A stretch of 64,000 bases of DNA from Cacajao melanocephalus (taxonomy: Eukaryota > Chordata > Mammalia > Primates > Pitheciidae): positions 43,655-107,654 of the forward strand of contig CAUYLG010044331.1 of the NCBI GenBank assembly GCA_963573385.1, given 5' to 3'. This document shows positions 52,136 through 63,833 of this stretch, one piece after another. The translations under genes were made by a program, and so were the position numbers. The notes beneath the pieces were generated by a model. That model saw only the letters and a list, made by a program, of their open reading frames with translations, was not told the DNA's origin and searched no databases. Each line of letters starts with the position of its first letter. Position 1 is the first letter of the stretch.

Positions 52136-52486
52136 ACTGACACTGGTTTCTGTCTTTCTTTCAAGATGATTTTGTTCTGCTTTCTTTTACCATGCACTAA
52201 AACCATGTAACTCATTGTCTTATCTTTCAACCTTGCCACCAGGAAGGAAGATCTGAAATAGGTTTACTGCTAATTATTGGGAGTTGTCTTACTTCAGATC
52301 TTAATACAATTTTTGCTCTACAGTTTGTCTTCTTTACTAACGTTTTTCAGTTTTCTTAAAAGATTCAGATATTTCTACAAAAATTATACATTGAAAACAA
52401 ACTTCAAGTGATACAATACACTAAAAACTAAAGCAAAGGAAAGCTACCTCAAATTCTACTAATCAGAAATAACCATTGATCGTTGA

Positions 52487-52838
52487 TACGATTTGGCTGT
52501 GTTCCCACCCAAATCTCAACATGAATTATATCTCCCAGAATTCCCACATGTTGTGGGAGGTACCCAGGGGGAAGTAACTGAATCATGGGGGCTGATATCT
52601 CCTGTGCTATTCCCGTGATAGTGAATAAGTCTCTATCTGATGGGTTTATTGGGGATTCTGCTTTTGCTTCATCTTTATTTTCTCTTGCCACTACCATGTA
52701 AGAAGTGCCTTTTACCTCCCACCATGATTCTGAGGCTTCCCTAGCCACATAGAACTGTAAATCCAATTAAACCTCTTTTTCTTCCCAGTCTCAAGTATGT
52801 GTTTATCAGCAGTGTGAAAATGGACTTATACATAGTAT
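52487..52838 (+). mobile_element. MST-like MaLR solo LTR, sense
   Basis: Starts 'gatacgatttggctgtgttc', continues 'ccacatgttgtgggaggtac', 'aactgaatcatgggggctga', 'gtgatagtgaataagtctct' and a late aattaaacctcttttt polyadenylation-type block, and ends 'gtgtgaaaatggacttatac'. This is the MST/THE1 LTR order. It has no internal sequence on either side. A 105-codon antisense frame here is explained by the LTR. Confidence 0.88.
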
Positions 52839-53089
52839 TAGATGTATATAATTCTAGATTTTTCTTGATGTATATGTACAGATGAAAAATAATTTTATAA
52901 AAGTTAGATCATACCATGAATATGTTTATTAAAATATTTCATTCTATTTGACATTGAAAGGAAAAAAACCTGAAGTGAGGTAAAGAATTGCTAAACTACA
53001 GGAAAATGTTATTTTTACAAGTTATATCAACTTATAAAAGACAATCTCAAGAGCAAAAGATAAATACAAAACTACAAAGTAAGAGTTGT

Positions 53090-53795
53090 TTTTTAACTAA
53101 AAATAGAGAGCTACCATATGGTCCAGCAATTCCAGTGCTGTGTATGTATCCAAAAGAAATAAAATCAGCATATTAAAGAGGTATCTACTCTCCCATGTTT
53201 GTTACAGCACTGTTAACAGTAGCCAAGATTTGGAAGCAACCTAAGTGTACATCAACAGATAAATGGCTAAAGAAAATGTATACATCAGCAGATAAATGGC
53301 TAAAGAAAAACATATGCACAATGGAGTACTATTCAGCCATAAAAAGGAATGAGAGATCCTGTCATATTGCAATGAAAGGCACAGAGAGAAAAATATTGCA
53401 TGTTCTCATGTATTTGTGGGATCTTAAAATCAAATCAATTGAACTCATGGACATCATAGAGTAGAAGGATGGTTACCAGAAGCTGGCAAGTGTAGTGAGA
53501 AGCTGGAGAGGAGGTGGGAGGGTTAAGGGGTACAAAAACATATTTAGAAAAAATGAATAAGATCTACTATTTGATAGCATGATAGGGTGACTATAGTCAA
53601 TGATAACTTAATTGTACATTTTAAAGAGTATATTTGGATGGTTTATACCTCAAAGGGTAAATGCTTGAGGGGATGGTTACCTCATTTACTCTGATGTGAC
53701 TATTTCACTTTTAATATACGCCTGTGTCAAAACATCTCATGTACCCAATAAATGTGTATGTCTACTATCTAACCACAAATGTTAAAAATTGAAAA
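53090..53795 (+). mobile_element. L1M 3' end with an internal 33-bp duplication
   Basis: 'ctaccatatggtccagcaat', 'gtagccaagatttggaagca' and 'atggagtactattcagccat' are the C-terminal ORF2 region of a sense L1M. The 3' UTR follows ('gaggatggttaccagaagct'-like wording near 53464, 'gtgactatagtcaatgataa', 'catgtacccaataaatgtgt'). A 33-bp block is tandemly duplicated at 53249-53281 and 53282-53314. The 89-codon frame at 53195-53464 is the ORF2 remnant. 5' truncated and dead. Confidence 0.85.
53249..53314 (+). repeat. 33-bp tandem duplication inside the L1M
   Basis: 'acatcaacagataaatggct' at 53249 recurs as 'acatcagcagataaatggct' at 53282, continuing with 'aaagaaaa'. The 33-base period keeps the ORF2 reading frame, so the frame shows DKWLKK twice. 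Confidence 0.93.
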
Positions 53796-54039
53796 TAGAA
53801 TTAACTACAATTTCATACAGATAATTTTTTAACTATCAATTTTAGACAGACTATTGACTTTCTTGCATAAAAGCTGAAGAAATTAGTCCACTTCTCAGTT
53901 CTTTCCCATCTTACAATTACATTTTAAGTTATAATCTTTTGATATTGTCAGGATTTATAATATTCTGTTATGAAAATTGTAATAGTTTTATCTTAAGTAT
54001 ATGAAATACTATACTATTTCAGTGAATTTAGGCTTTTTC

Positions 54040-54900
54040 ACCATTCTTTGTTTTAAAAATTTTAGTGGTGTAATTTTTCAAGAAGAGCTATATGATCTTT
54101 GATATTTTGCAAGTTTGAGAGTGTCTGTTACCTTCATACTTAAAAGACAACTTGGAGGAATATAAGATCATTGAGTCTCACTTTGTTACCGTGTTTTTAG
54201 AGTTTATACTAATGTCTTCTGTTATTGTATGCTACTGCAGAGAAAGATGAGATCAACTTAATCTTTTCACCTTCTATATGATTAGATTTTTTCTCCTTGA
54301 ATGTCTCATGATCTTTCTTTGTTCCTGAGGCTTAGTAGCAACTTATGTTTGGGAGTTTTCTGTATCACTATTTTCCTTTTTGTGAGGTATGGTGTTTCTT
54401 TTTAAAGCGTTTATTTACTAAGAAAATTTTATTACTCTTATGTGAAATTAGTGTTCTTTTTCAATTGAAAAGTTCAGATATAAATTCAGGAAAGCTTTTG
54501 TTTCATTACGTTTTAAATTTTTGGTCTGTTTCATTTACTTGATTGATTCCTTCTAGATGCTCATTATGCTTATGTTAGATATATTTTTTAAAAATCTTTC
54601 CTTCATATATCTTTTATAAAATTTATTTATTTTTCCATTTGTTTTGAATTATTTTCTCCAGTTTGTTTGGTGTCCCTGACGGATTCATTCATATTTATTC
54701 TATTTGTTGTTGCTTCTATTGTGCTCTTATTTTGTAATATTCCTAGTTTTTTTTCTTTTGTTTCTTTCTAGAGCTCTGCCTGCTCACTTCTTTTTATCAT
54801 CCTTTATTGTTTTATTGTCTCATTTGAGTTTCTTTTTTTCTTTTAAGTGATCATGTGGTCTTTCATTTTATTTAAAACTTTTATTTAAAACTTTTTTTTT
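54040..54900 (-). repeat. T-rich old L1/HAL1-like stretch, antisense
   Basis: Strongly T-rich plus-strand text such as 'gtatgctactgcagagaaag', 'ctttctttgttcctgaggct' and 'ttttgaattattttctccag' resembles antisense old LINE sequence, but the match is loose and the family is uncertain. Confidence 0.4.
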
Positions 54901-55129
54901 CTGAAATTTTCTCCAGTTTCTTGCATAATGGCTCTGTGACATATGGAGCTCTGGCCTATTAGGCATGTTTCTGAGATTCAGCTTTGAACTCCAAGTAGCT
55001 TAAAAGATACTATCTCTCATTCATGAAGCCACTCTGAAAAAGTATGGAGAAGCTAGCGATTACTTCTGATAAACTGGAGTTGGCATTGTACAAAATGCAC
55101 AATCTCTTACATTTAGTAAAAATGCTTAG

Positions 55130-55320
55130 AATTTGTGTAGCACTTTTCAAATTGAGAAGTGCTTTTATGCATATCATTTGATCATGACAACAAAATATGA
55201 ATAACCAGGAAATATGGCCTGCATTTTACTATGGAAGGGACTGGTTCAAAGCATCTTTGTCAAGGTCACCAGGCTAAGGAACCAGGTCTGGGACAAGTGG
55301 AACCCATATGGAAGCCAACC
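55130..55320 (-). repeat. MIR, antisense
   Basis: 'agcacttttcaaattgagaa', 'gcattttactatggaaggga' and 'caaggtcaccaggctaagga' follow the antisense MIR order, which includes the 'aggtcacacagc' equivalent. Confidence 0.6.
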
Positions 55321-55554
55321 TCTGGTTCCTGGTTTGCTCTTTTTTCTCCCCTTCCGGCTTTGCTCCTTGTGTTGGTGTGAAAATGACCTTTAAGATTACT
55401 GTACTAATTGTGTACATTTTCCAAATTTTTATTCAGTCCTGAGGCTTGATTTATTAAATGACAACATAAGCAACAGTGACCACATGTTATAAGCAATTCC
55501 ATAGGATATGGAGCTTACAGGATATCTAACAGCTTCTTGGATATGCAGGCACCT

Positions 55555-55985
55555 CTCTTCTCCACCCTTTGATTCTAGCCATGTTATCTTTGTGTTGTGG
55601 CACCATATCTGTAGTCATCCATATTGTTTATCTGCCTCATATGCCCTGCTAGTCTTACCTGACCCCTGTCAATCATCTTCCTGGAGCTAATTCCTACTCC
55701 AAAACAAAACGAAACAAAAAAAACCTCAAATTAAGCATCATCTCTTTTGAGAAGATGTTTTATCCCCAGCCCCAAAAGTTTGTCAGCTTTCTGCACATCT
55801 CTATGATAGTCTTATCTCATTGTGGAGTAACAACTGATTTCCTTGCTCATCTCTTCCATGAGCTTTTAGCCTCCTTTGGGTCAGGGACCATGTCTGATTT
55901 TGGCTTTTCATTACCCATGTCTGCTAACAATGCTGAAATGTAACAGGTACTGAGAAAATATAGACCAAAATGAAGAAATGAATTG
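55555..55985 (+). repeat. L2, sense
   Basis: A long L2 3' segment: 'cctgctagtcttacctgacc', 'aagcatcatctcttttgaga', 'ccttgctcatctcttccatg', 'gggtcagggaccatgtctga' and a terminal 'aatgaagaaatgaattg'. It includes a late A-rich (AAAAC) insertion at about 55698-55725. Confidence 0.65.
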
Positions 55986-56453
55986 ACAAATTGGTCAGTT
56001 CAGTCTGCACAGGGATGTGTTGGAGGTTTCTCAAAATGACATCACATGGTCTTATTTTTATTTTTAGCACCATTTATTTTGTTTTTATGTATAGGGCAGT
56101 TTAAAGAGACTAAGTGAGGAAGGCTCTCAGGAGACTCTTACAGTAATAGGTGTGATATAAAGATGAACTCAACTGGGGTCAGAGTAGTTAGAATGGAAAG
56201 AAAGGGATTGACACAAGAAATTTTGCAAAGACCTCAAACAGAGAAGGTATGAAGGAGAAAAGACTCCCTCCCCTGCAAAATTAAAAACGAAAAAGCAAAC
56301 ATTGCAAAGAAAGAGAGATCTAGCTAAGTGATGAAGACTCACATGAGTCTTCAACCTGGGAAGCCCTTTCTTTCCTTTTCACATATTTAAATTTTAACTA
56401 TCCTTTGTGTGAAATTCAAAATCCATCATCAGTCAGTTTTTGCCACAATAGTG

Positions 56454-56812
56454 ATTGATACGGTTTGACTCTGTGTCCACATCTAAATCTTACCTTAAAC
56501 TGTAATAATCCCTACGTGTCAAAAGCAGGACCAGTTGGAGATAACTGAATCATAGGAGTGATTTCCCTCATGCTGTCTCATAATAGTGAGTGAATTCTCA
56601 CCAGATCTGATGGTTTTATAAGGGGCTGTCCCCTTCGTTTAGCACCCATTCTCTCTCCTGCCGCCCGGTGGAGCGCTGCCTTCTGCCATTGTTGTAAGTT
56701 TCCTGAGGCCTTCCCAGCCATGCAGAACTGGGAGTCAATTAATTTTTTTTTTTTAATGAAGTACCCAGTCTTGGGTATTTCTTAATAGCAGCATGAGAAC
56801 AGATAATGCAGT
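56454..56812 (+). mobile_element. MST-like MaLR solo LTR, sense (second copy)
   Basis: 'attgatacggtttgactctg', 'aactgaatcataggagtgat', 'cagatctgatggttttataa', 'cttctgccattgttgtaagt' and the end 'gcagcatgagaacagataat' match the MST LTR order. It is more diverged than the 52.5 kb copy and carries an internal T-run. Confidence 0.85.
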
Positions 56813-56819
56813 GCTGTAT

Positions 56820-57120
56820 AAAAAACTCAAAATCTCATTGACTTACCACAACATCTCATGCTCAAGCATCTGCAAGTTGACTATGGTTTGGCTGCTCTAG
56901 GGCTGGGCTCAGCTGGAAAGCTGTGTTTTTAATCATGGTGGGCTGGGCTTGCTTTGGGGTCTGCTTTGCTTCAGATTTGACCCATGAGTCTCTCATCATT
57001 TTGAGTCTAATGACTACCTGATAAAGTATAAAAATCAGCACATTTAAAGCCTCTGCTAGTGTCATGTTTCTAAAATTTCATTGGCCAAAGTAAGTCACAT
57101 GGTAAAGCCCAACTTTAATA
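56820..57120 (-). mobile_element. Old LTR-like fragment, antisense, family unsure
   Basis: 'caaaatctcattgacttacc', 'ctctagggctgggctcagct', 'catttaaagcctctgctagt' and 'cattggccaaagtaagtcac' resemble an ancient ERVL/MaLR-type LTR read on the minus strand. I cannot assign a family name. Confidence 0.5.
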
Positions 57121-57129
57121 AAATATTAC

Positions 57130-57950
57130 TATATTTTATTATATATTAAAATAATAAATAATATGTAGTGTGAGGATAGGGTAGTATATTATTACAGAAC
57201 AGTAACCCAAAAATACTGTTACTATCTGTGATTCCCTCAGCCAGAAGCACTAACTTTTGCTTCTGAATTCCCATAGCATTCTATTTGTGCACAGCACTTT
57301 CTACTGTGCACTATTTAAAGTATTGGCTTTTTAGGGCAGGAAATGAATATTTTTTTAGAGATAGGACAATGTGTTCTCCAGTGGAGCAGATTCAAGTGCA
57401 TAATAAAAATGCCTGTCATTTAAAACTTCTCCAAATGTATTCTTGAAATAAAAATGTTGTTTTTTATATTTGTGAGAAATTTGTACATATATCCTTACTG
57501 AAGCATGTAAAAATATTTTCTTTTTATATTTTATTGACTTACATTGGCTGAGAAATGGTTTGTACTTTACAGTTTAAGGTACTGGAAGTCAAAATGCATT
57601 GAAGCTCTCTCAGTAAGGAGCATACATAGTCTGGTGCCAAAGAATACATTTTTCTTTGTTTAAAATATTCCAAATTCCCTTCTAGACAGATAATTAAGAT
57701 ATTTTAGGGATAGCTTACTTCCTACTTAAGCATGCGTTCTAAAGTAGCTTTATGAAGGAGCCAACTGTCTACTTACTTTTGTGTGAGAGTAGTTCCTAAA
57801 ATAAATAATTTATTGCATGAATTATAAAACATTGACCTTATGTAAAGCAATAAGGTTGGTGTTTTAAAAATAAAAACATTCATGAAGTTGTTTGATTTAG
57901 GATACTTCCAGAAAAATAATGTATTTTCTTGCTTTAAGAAGCAAAACAAA
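57130..57950. other. AT-rich non-coding DNA, no feature seen
   Basis: AT-rich sequence (e.g. TATTATATATTAAAATAATA near 57137) without recognised repeats or exons. Confidence 0.5.
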
Positions 57951-57957
57951 ATAATAT

Positions 57958-58260
57958 ATATATTTTTTGAGATGAGGTCTCACTTTGTTGCCCAGGCTGT
58001 AGTGCAGTGTCGTGATCTCGGCTCACTGCAGCCTCTACCTCTTGGGCTCAAGGGATCCTTCTGCTTCTACCTTCCAGCTCCCCCAGAAGCTGAGACCACA
58101 GGCAGGCATTAACACCCCTGGCTAATTTTTGTATTTTTTGTAAAGATGGAGTTATCCGTGCTGCCCAGACTGGTATCAGACTTCTGGGCTCAAGCAATCT
58201 GTATGCCTCGGCCTCCCAAAGTATTAGGATTATAGGTGTGAGCCACCACACCCCAGCCCA
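57958..58260 (-). mobile_element. Antisense Alu, old (J-like)
   Basis: 'gagatgaggtctcactttgt', 'ggctcactgcagcctctacc', 'gggctcaagcaatctgtatg' and an end at 'caccacaccccagcc'. AluJ-type sites (e.g. tgggctcaag) and heavy divergence. Confidence 0.92.
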
Positions 58261-58369
58261 AACCAATATATTTTTTTATGATTAAAAATATAGAATAGTA
58301 ACATATTTTGGTCACATTATTTAGTACAGTAGAATAAAGGTATCAAAATCTATTTTCTCTGGATGACCC

Positions 58370-58732
58370 TGTCTTAGGAAGTTTAGGATGCTATAATGAA
58401 ATACCATGAACAAGGTGGTTTATAACAATGGAAATTTATTTCTCACAGTTCTGGAGGTTGGGAAGTCTGAGAACAAGGTGCCAGCAGATTCTGTGTCTAA
58501 TGAGAGCTCATTTTTTTTGTTCATGGATGGTGCCTTTGAGCTGTGTATTCACATGGTGGAAGTAACAATGAGCAACCTTGGGCCCCTTTTGTAAGGGTAC
58601 TAATCCCATTCTGGAGGGCTCCACTCTCATGACAGAATCACTTCCCAAGGGTAATACCTGATGCTTATATTGGTGATTAGGTTTCAACAGGAATTTTGTG
58701 GGGACATAAACATTTAGACTATAGCAACCCCA
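58370..58732 (-). mobile_element. MaLR LTR (MLT1A/MSTD-like), antisense
   Basis: 'gatgctataatgaaatacca', 'tttatttctcacagttctgg', 'aggtgccagcagattctgtg', 'gggtactaatcccattctgg' and 'catttagactatagca' follow the reverse complement of a MaLR LTR. It is immediately followed by an Alu right-arm fragment. Confidence 0.75.
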
Positions 58733-58755
58733 CACACTGTCCTTTGAAAACACTA

Positions 58756-58915
<160 letters not shown>

Positions 58916-59389
58916 CCCCTAAAACCCAGTAGTTTGTTCTGCTGAGTTCTGTATACATACGTAGTATGACCAAAGATCTTAGGAAGAGCATAGAAAGTTT
59001 TTCTCAAGAATGAAGAGAAATGGAAACTCAAACAAAAGAGAAAGTGCAGAAGCAGAAGCACAGAGGAGGCGGTCACCACACCTGGGTATTAAGTGGCACT
59101 GCCATGTAGAGGGTCCCTTAAGCAGAAGACACTTTTCCTAGAGCATCATCAAGGAAACCCATCAAGCCATGATTAGATTAACTGACAAAGTTGGCTAGAG
59201 TGGAGACTCATAAGAAGATAATGAATTCATATTTAATCATTTTATTTTTAACTTAAAAGGCATAGGGTATACTTATTTGTCAATGTTTTGAGGCTAGACC
59301 AAGGATTTTCCTTTGAGAATAGACCGGGGTTTGGAATTCAGAATCCTTTTCTCTTACTCCCAAGACTGTCCAACAAATACATATTATTA

Positions 59390-59830
59390 TTCCTTTTCAT
59401 TATGTGAAAGATAGCACACTATATACACTGGTTTGCATCTTGCTTTTGTGTTTGCTGTATGTTGGAAAGCATTCCATATTAGTGGATAGAAGACTGCTTT
59501 CTTCTTTTTAAGGTTGCACAGTATTCCATTGAATGGCTGTGACATTATGTTGGACAAACAAAGCTTCTCAATCTTTTGCTATTGCAAACAATGCTGTAAG
59601 AATAATAGCCTCAGAAATATGTAATCTTGCATGTGTACAATTAAATGTGTGGGATAAATTCCTAGGAGTGAGATTGCTGGATTGTTCCCTGTATTGTTCC
59701 CTGTGTTGTGTTTACGTGTTACCAGCAAACCATTAGAGTGCCTGTGTTCTCTACTGCTTTGCCAAGACAGTGTGTTAGAAAACCTTTAAAATGTTGTCAG
59801 TATGAGAGGTAAAAAATTATATCTCAATGT
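59390..59830 (-). mobile_element. Old L1M 3' region, antisense (part 1)
   Basis: 'ggttgcacagtattccattg', 'caatcttttgctattgcaaa', 'gggataaattcctaggagtg' and 'agagtgcctgtgttctctac' are antisense L1M landmarks. A deletion removes the usual segment between the 'ccattgaatgg' and 'tcttttgc' blocks. Confidence 0.75.
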
Positions 59831-59864
59831 GGTTTTAATGTGATTTTTTTCTATTAGAAAAGGA

Positions 59865-60115
59865 AGTATTCAAAGAGCACAATCCCTGGAATCTGCCACT
59901 CAGGGTTAAATTTAGGCTCTACCAGTTTTGTGACTTTGGGCAAATGTCTTAACTTTTGGTACTTCTATATCCTGGTGTTGATACTGCAGAGAAAAAAGAA
60001 TAACCACCTCATAAGGCTGCTTTAAGAATTGTATGTGTTGGTATATGTAAAGAGCTAGACTACTGCCTGGCACGTAGTACATTTAGACGATTGTTATTGC
60101 TGTTATTATTAGTGG
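59865..60115 (+). repeat. MIR lying between two L1M pieces
   Basis: 'caatccctggaatctgccac', 'ttgtgactttgggcaaatgt', 'aagaattgtatgtgttggta' and 'ctactgcctggcacgtagta' give a nearly full-length MIR. Confidence 0.75.
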
Positions 60116-60149
60116 AGTTGATACATAGAGTTTATATGTTTTAAAGCCA

Positions 60150-60610
60150 GTCATCATTGCTTCTCTATTGAATTTCTATTATTTCCCAGTCTCTTTTCTA
60201 TTATTTGTTGACTTTTCTATTATGGATTTTTATGAACTTTTAAGGTGTTCAGATTAGCCCTTTATATGTATTCAAGTATTTTTGCAGTCTGTTGCTTGGC
60301 TTTTATTTTTGCTTATGATATTTCATGTCATGCATATTTTGACATTTATTTAGTTGAATTTATCAACCTTTTCTTATTTGTTTTTAGGATTTTGATTCAA
60401 GTAAAGCACTTGAAAATTATAATGCAATTATCCATAGTGTTCTTCTCTAATACTTTCATGCTTTTATTTTTTACATTTGAATCCTTGATCCACTTGGAAG
60501 TTATACTGACATTTGTTTACACAAAATATTTTAATTTGCTTTTGTCAAAGATCTTTTTGAAAGCCCTAGGATTAATTCTGAAAAAACAACAAACCCTTTT
60601 CACACTCTGA
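60150..60610 (-). mobile_element. Old L1M, antisense (part 2)
   Basis: 'agtctgttgcttggctttta', 'tttagttgaatttatcaacc' and 'gatccacttggaagttatac' follow the antisense L1M order downstream of part 1. The 121-codon frame at 60245-60610 is antisense to L1 and not a gene. Confidence 0.65.
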
Positions 60611-61024
60611 GTGCATCTTATGTAATATAATTAAATTGCAAAATTACAATAACAAGTATAATTGGCACACATAGGTTTTAGAAAAAACACACAAAATATT
60701 TGCCCTATTGCAGTCATGGTTAAAGATACACATCATGTCTCAGAGTCAGGAAAAAAATATTTTGCACACTGAGATAAACAGACAAACAAAACCAGGGTCA
60801 CCCTGTCTAGCTCAGTTTGCAAATTAAATGGAGACTTTAGCTGATACTTGTAAAGGCTTGCCTCCTTGGCAAACCTTTGAGAGTCAACTTCTTTAATTTT
60901 CTAAATACTTCTGCTCAGGGTCTGCCTTTGACATTTCTCATCATAGTGGCGTGGCTTTGATGCTCTGTGTAGATGTGAGTGAAGGTGCCTCTTCTTTGTT
61001 CTTTACATTTTAGTACAAAATCAT

Positions 61025-61402
61025 TGTATTAGTCCACTTTCATATTGCTATAAAGAAATACTCACAACTGAGTAATTTATAAAGGAAAAAGTTGTAATTG
61101 ACTCATAGTTCTGCATGGCTGAGAAGGCCTCAGGAAACTTACAATTGTGGCAGAAGGGGAAGTAGGTATCGTCAGCACAAGGCAGCAGGACAAAGTGTGA
61201 GCGTATGAAGGACCTATCAGACACTTATAAAACCATTAGGTTTAATGAGAACTCACTATCATGAGAACAGCGCTGGGGAAACCACCCCATGATCTAGTCA
61301 CCTCCCACCAGGTCCTGCCCGCAACACATGGGAATTATGGAGATTACAATTCAAGATGTTATTTGTTTGGGGACATAGAGTCAAACCATATCAATCATAG
61401 AA
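61025..61402 (-). mobile_element. MST-like MaLR solo LTR, antisense
   Basis: 'tgtattagtccactttcata', 'aatttataaaggaaaaagtt', 'ctcactatcatgagaacagc', 'gggaattatggagattacaa' and the end 'gagtcaaaccatatcaat' match the reverse complement of an MST LTR, the third MST-like copy within 9 kb. Confidence 0.88.
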
Positions 61403-61858
61403 ATGGGAGTGGAGAATAGGGTAATAAAGCTGGCTGTGCAAAACAGTTCTGCTTTTCTGGTTCCTAAGGCACTCAATGGGCCAATATTTCAGGAATCAGC
61501 AGGCCAGGTTCTCCAAGCTAGCTGTGGCAATTAGAGCACCCACAGAAAGTTGTTAGATCAAAAGAGGAAGTAGCACAGAGGGTGGCAAACTCAGCCGCTG
61601 TAAGAGCATCCCTAAGTTTCACCGTCTTCTAGGATATGAGGGAGAGCAGGCCATCTCCTATGTGGGTGGTCACCCTGAGAATCCCCTATTCCTGCCACAA
61701 GTCGCCAAGGAATGCAAGAAGAAGAAATTTAACAAAAGTGTTTTTGTTGGTGGTGTTACTTCTAAATGCAAGATCTACTTTTTAATTAACATTTATTCTA
61801 AAAGCAACATAAAGAAAAGTGTGGCAGTACTCTCTAGTCATGTCTTGTATTGCTTGAG

Positions 61859-61960
61859 TCAGCACTTCTTAGCCTTGACTGTTGATCAGATTCACCTGGC
61901 GAACTTGACCTGGCTCTAGACCTAGTGATTCTGATATGCTACCAGGTTGAGAACTACTGC
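61859..61960 (+). mobile_element. MER20-like hAT DNA transposon fossil
   Basis: 'gtcagcacttcttagccttg', 'atcagattcacctggcgaac' and the end 'gttgagaactactgc' show degraded hAT-type inverted termini with an internal deletion. Confidence 0.6.
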
Positions 61961-62082
61961 ATTCATCTTCATTTCATTTTATATTTTTGTGGGAAATGCC
62001 ACAGTGCAGGATAAAAATCAAGGTTTCTTCAAGTGAAATTTTGGGTCTACTTGTGTCAGAATTATTTCTATTATTAAAATGG

Positions 62083-62407
<325 letters not shown>

Positions 62408-62469
62408 CTAAAGAAAGTAGAAGTGTGGAAGTAGAATTATAGGATAATTTTTTTTTAATGGAGCGGCAA

Positions 62470-62575
62470 GGACTCTGCCCCAGATTTACCAAAGCAGAAT
62501 CTCTGGAGGTAGATGTATTAATAAGCATCTCAGGTGATTTTGATGTACACTAATGTTCAAAAGCTAATATGAAAT
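62470..62575 (+). mobile_element. MER20-like 3' half
   Basis: 'agcagaatctctggaggtag' and 'aagcatctcaggtgattttg' followed by 'atgtacactaatgttcaaa' follow the second half of a MER20-type element. Confidence 0.5.
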
Positions 62576-62837
62576 TAAGTCCTGGAATACTTAAAACTAA
62601 CAAACTCCAATGAACTTTGTCATATTTTATATCTCTTTCTTTAAACAAGTTTTAGAAGATCTGTTTTATAGGAAATTTTAAATATATGTAAAATTATGAT
62701 TTTCAGTAGTAAAAACATATACCAACAAGAGAATAATGGATCATTGATTAGGTGATTTATAAAGAAATTTGATAGCCATATTAAAATGGGACTTGAAAAA
62801 AACTCTAATTAGTATAATCTCTATTATGCATATTTTA

Positions 62838-62884
62838 AAATTCACTTGATTATAAGTTTGAGTTTTTCTCAATCAAGTGAATTT
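62838..62884. repeat. Perfect 14-bp inverted repeat
   Basis: AAATTCACTTGATT at 62838-62851 and its exact complement AATCAAGTGAATTT at 62871-62884, with a 19-nt spacer. Confidence 0.95.
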
Positions 62885-63284
62885 CTCAAAGCTCATTTAC
62901 ACTTAAATGCAAGCTATGCACCACCAAGTATCACCCTATAGTCAGTAATTTCATTTAATTATTTATTTCTACATTCTTCCATTTTTACATTTTAAATTCA
63001 ATTTTTTTTGTAGTTGTAGTAAATAAAACTGTCATCTGTATTTTGTCTCCCAACAAGAAAGAGATGCAGGATGAAGCAAATGCATGAACACACCTCCTGA
63101 AAGACAATTTCATAAAAAGTAACATAAATAAAACACTTATGTACACCAAGAAGTGATCATGTGACCTATGAAAATGATCACTATAATTTAGGTGCCTCTC
63201 ATCTAAGGAGTAGCTGATATTGGGACTGCCCCCCCACCATCCAGCAACTCACATCACACTGGGATGTGAGACCACCAGTGGAAC

Positions 63285-63505
63285 TGCCACAGAGTAGTAG
63301 TTAAACACATGGGCTTGGAATCGGAGACACCTGGATTCAAGTCCAGACTCTGCTGTGGTCTGTGGGGATGTTGGGTATACTAACCTTGATAAGCTTCAGT
63401 TTACCAATTTTTTTAAAATGAGTGTGCAAAGTAGTAGTTTATAAGGATTAAATGAGATTGTGAGAGAATGTAGTATCTGCTCAAACAACATTAGTTATCA
63501 TTTGT
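63285..63505 (+). repeat. MIR, nearly full length
   Basis: 'gtagtagttaaacacatggg', 'cttggaatcggagacacctg', 'gattcaagtccagactctgc', 'gcttcagtttaccaattttt' and 'ggattaaatgagattgtgag' are MIR landmarks from the 5' end onward. Confidence 0.85.
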
Positions 63506-63759
63506 CAAAGTATTTTTAGTATCAGATTAGCACCAAAGCTAATATGTATGAATATATTTATTATGATGTCATAAGAGGTTACCATGTGTAAGAGTATGTT
63601 TCTATATTACAAGTATGTAGACCTCAAGGAGAGATCTTCATTCTGGACGTCCCATCTTTGTGTTGGCTATGTTGAAGGTGATCTCTTTCCTTTTTAATAC
63701 TATACTGTCATTTAAACAGTTGAATAGCTTTTAGAGCTTTATTAAGTATTTTTTTTTAT

Positions 63760-63833
63760 GAGAGAAAGAAAGAAAGAGGAAGAGAAAGAGGGAGAGAGAA
63801 CAGGAGTCTTGCTCTATTGCCCAGGCTGAAATG
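63760..63833. repeat. GA-rich simple repeat followed by a short antisense Alu scrap
   Basis: GAGAAAGAAAGAAAGAGGAA-type purine run (63760-63802), then 'agtcttgctctattgcccag' and 'gctgaaatg', which is the start of an antisense Alu left arm that stops after about 35 bases. Confidence 0.7.

Noticed and set aside
53195..53464. 89-codon frame with MEYYSAIK and related words
   Set aside because: It is the remnant of L1 ORF2 with a 33-bp duplication, not a host gene.
60245..60610. 121-codon Phe/Leu/Ile-rich frame that looks like a membrane protein
   Set aside because: It is antisense to an old L1M piece. T-rich antisense LINE DNA commonly reads as hydrophobic peptide.
61662..61919. 85-codon frame starting MGGHPENPLFLPQ
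   Set aside because: Looked like a possible processed pseudogene, but I could not match it to any family and its second half runs into AT-rich DNA and a MER20-like element.
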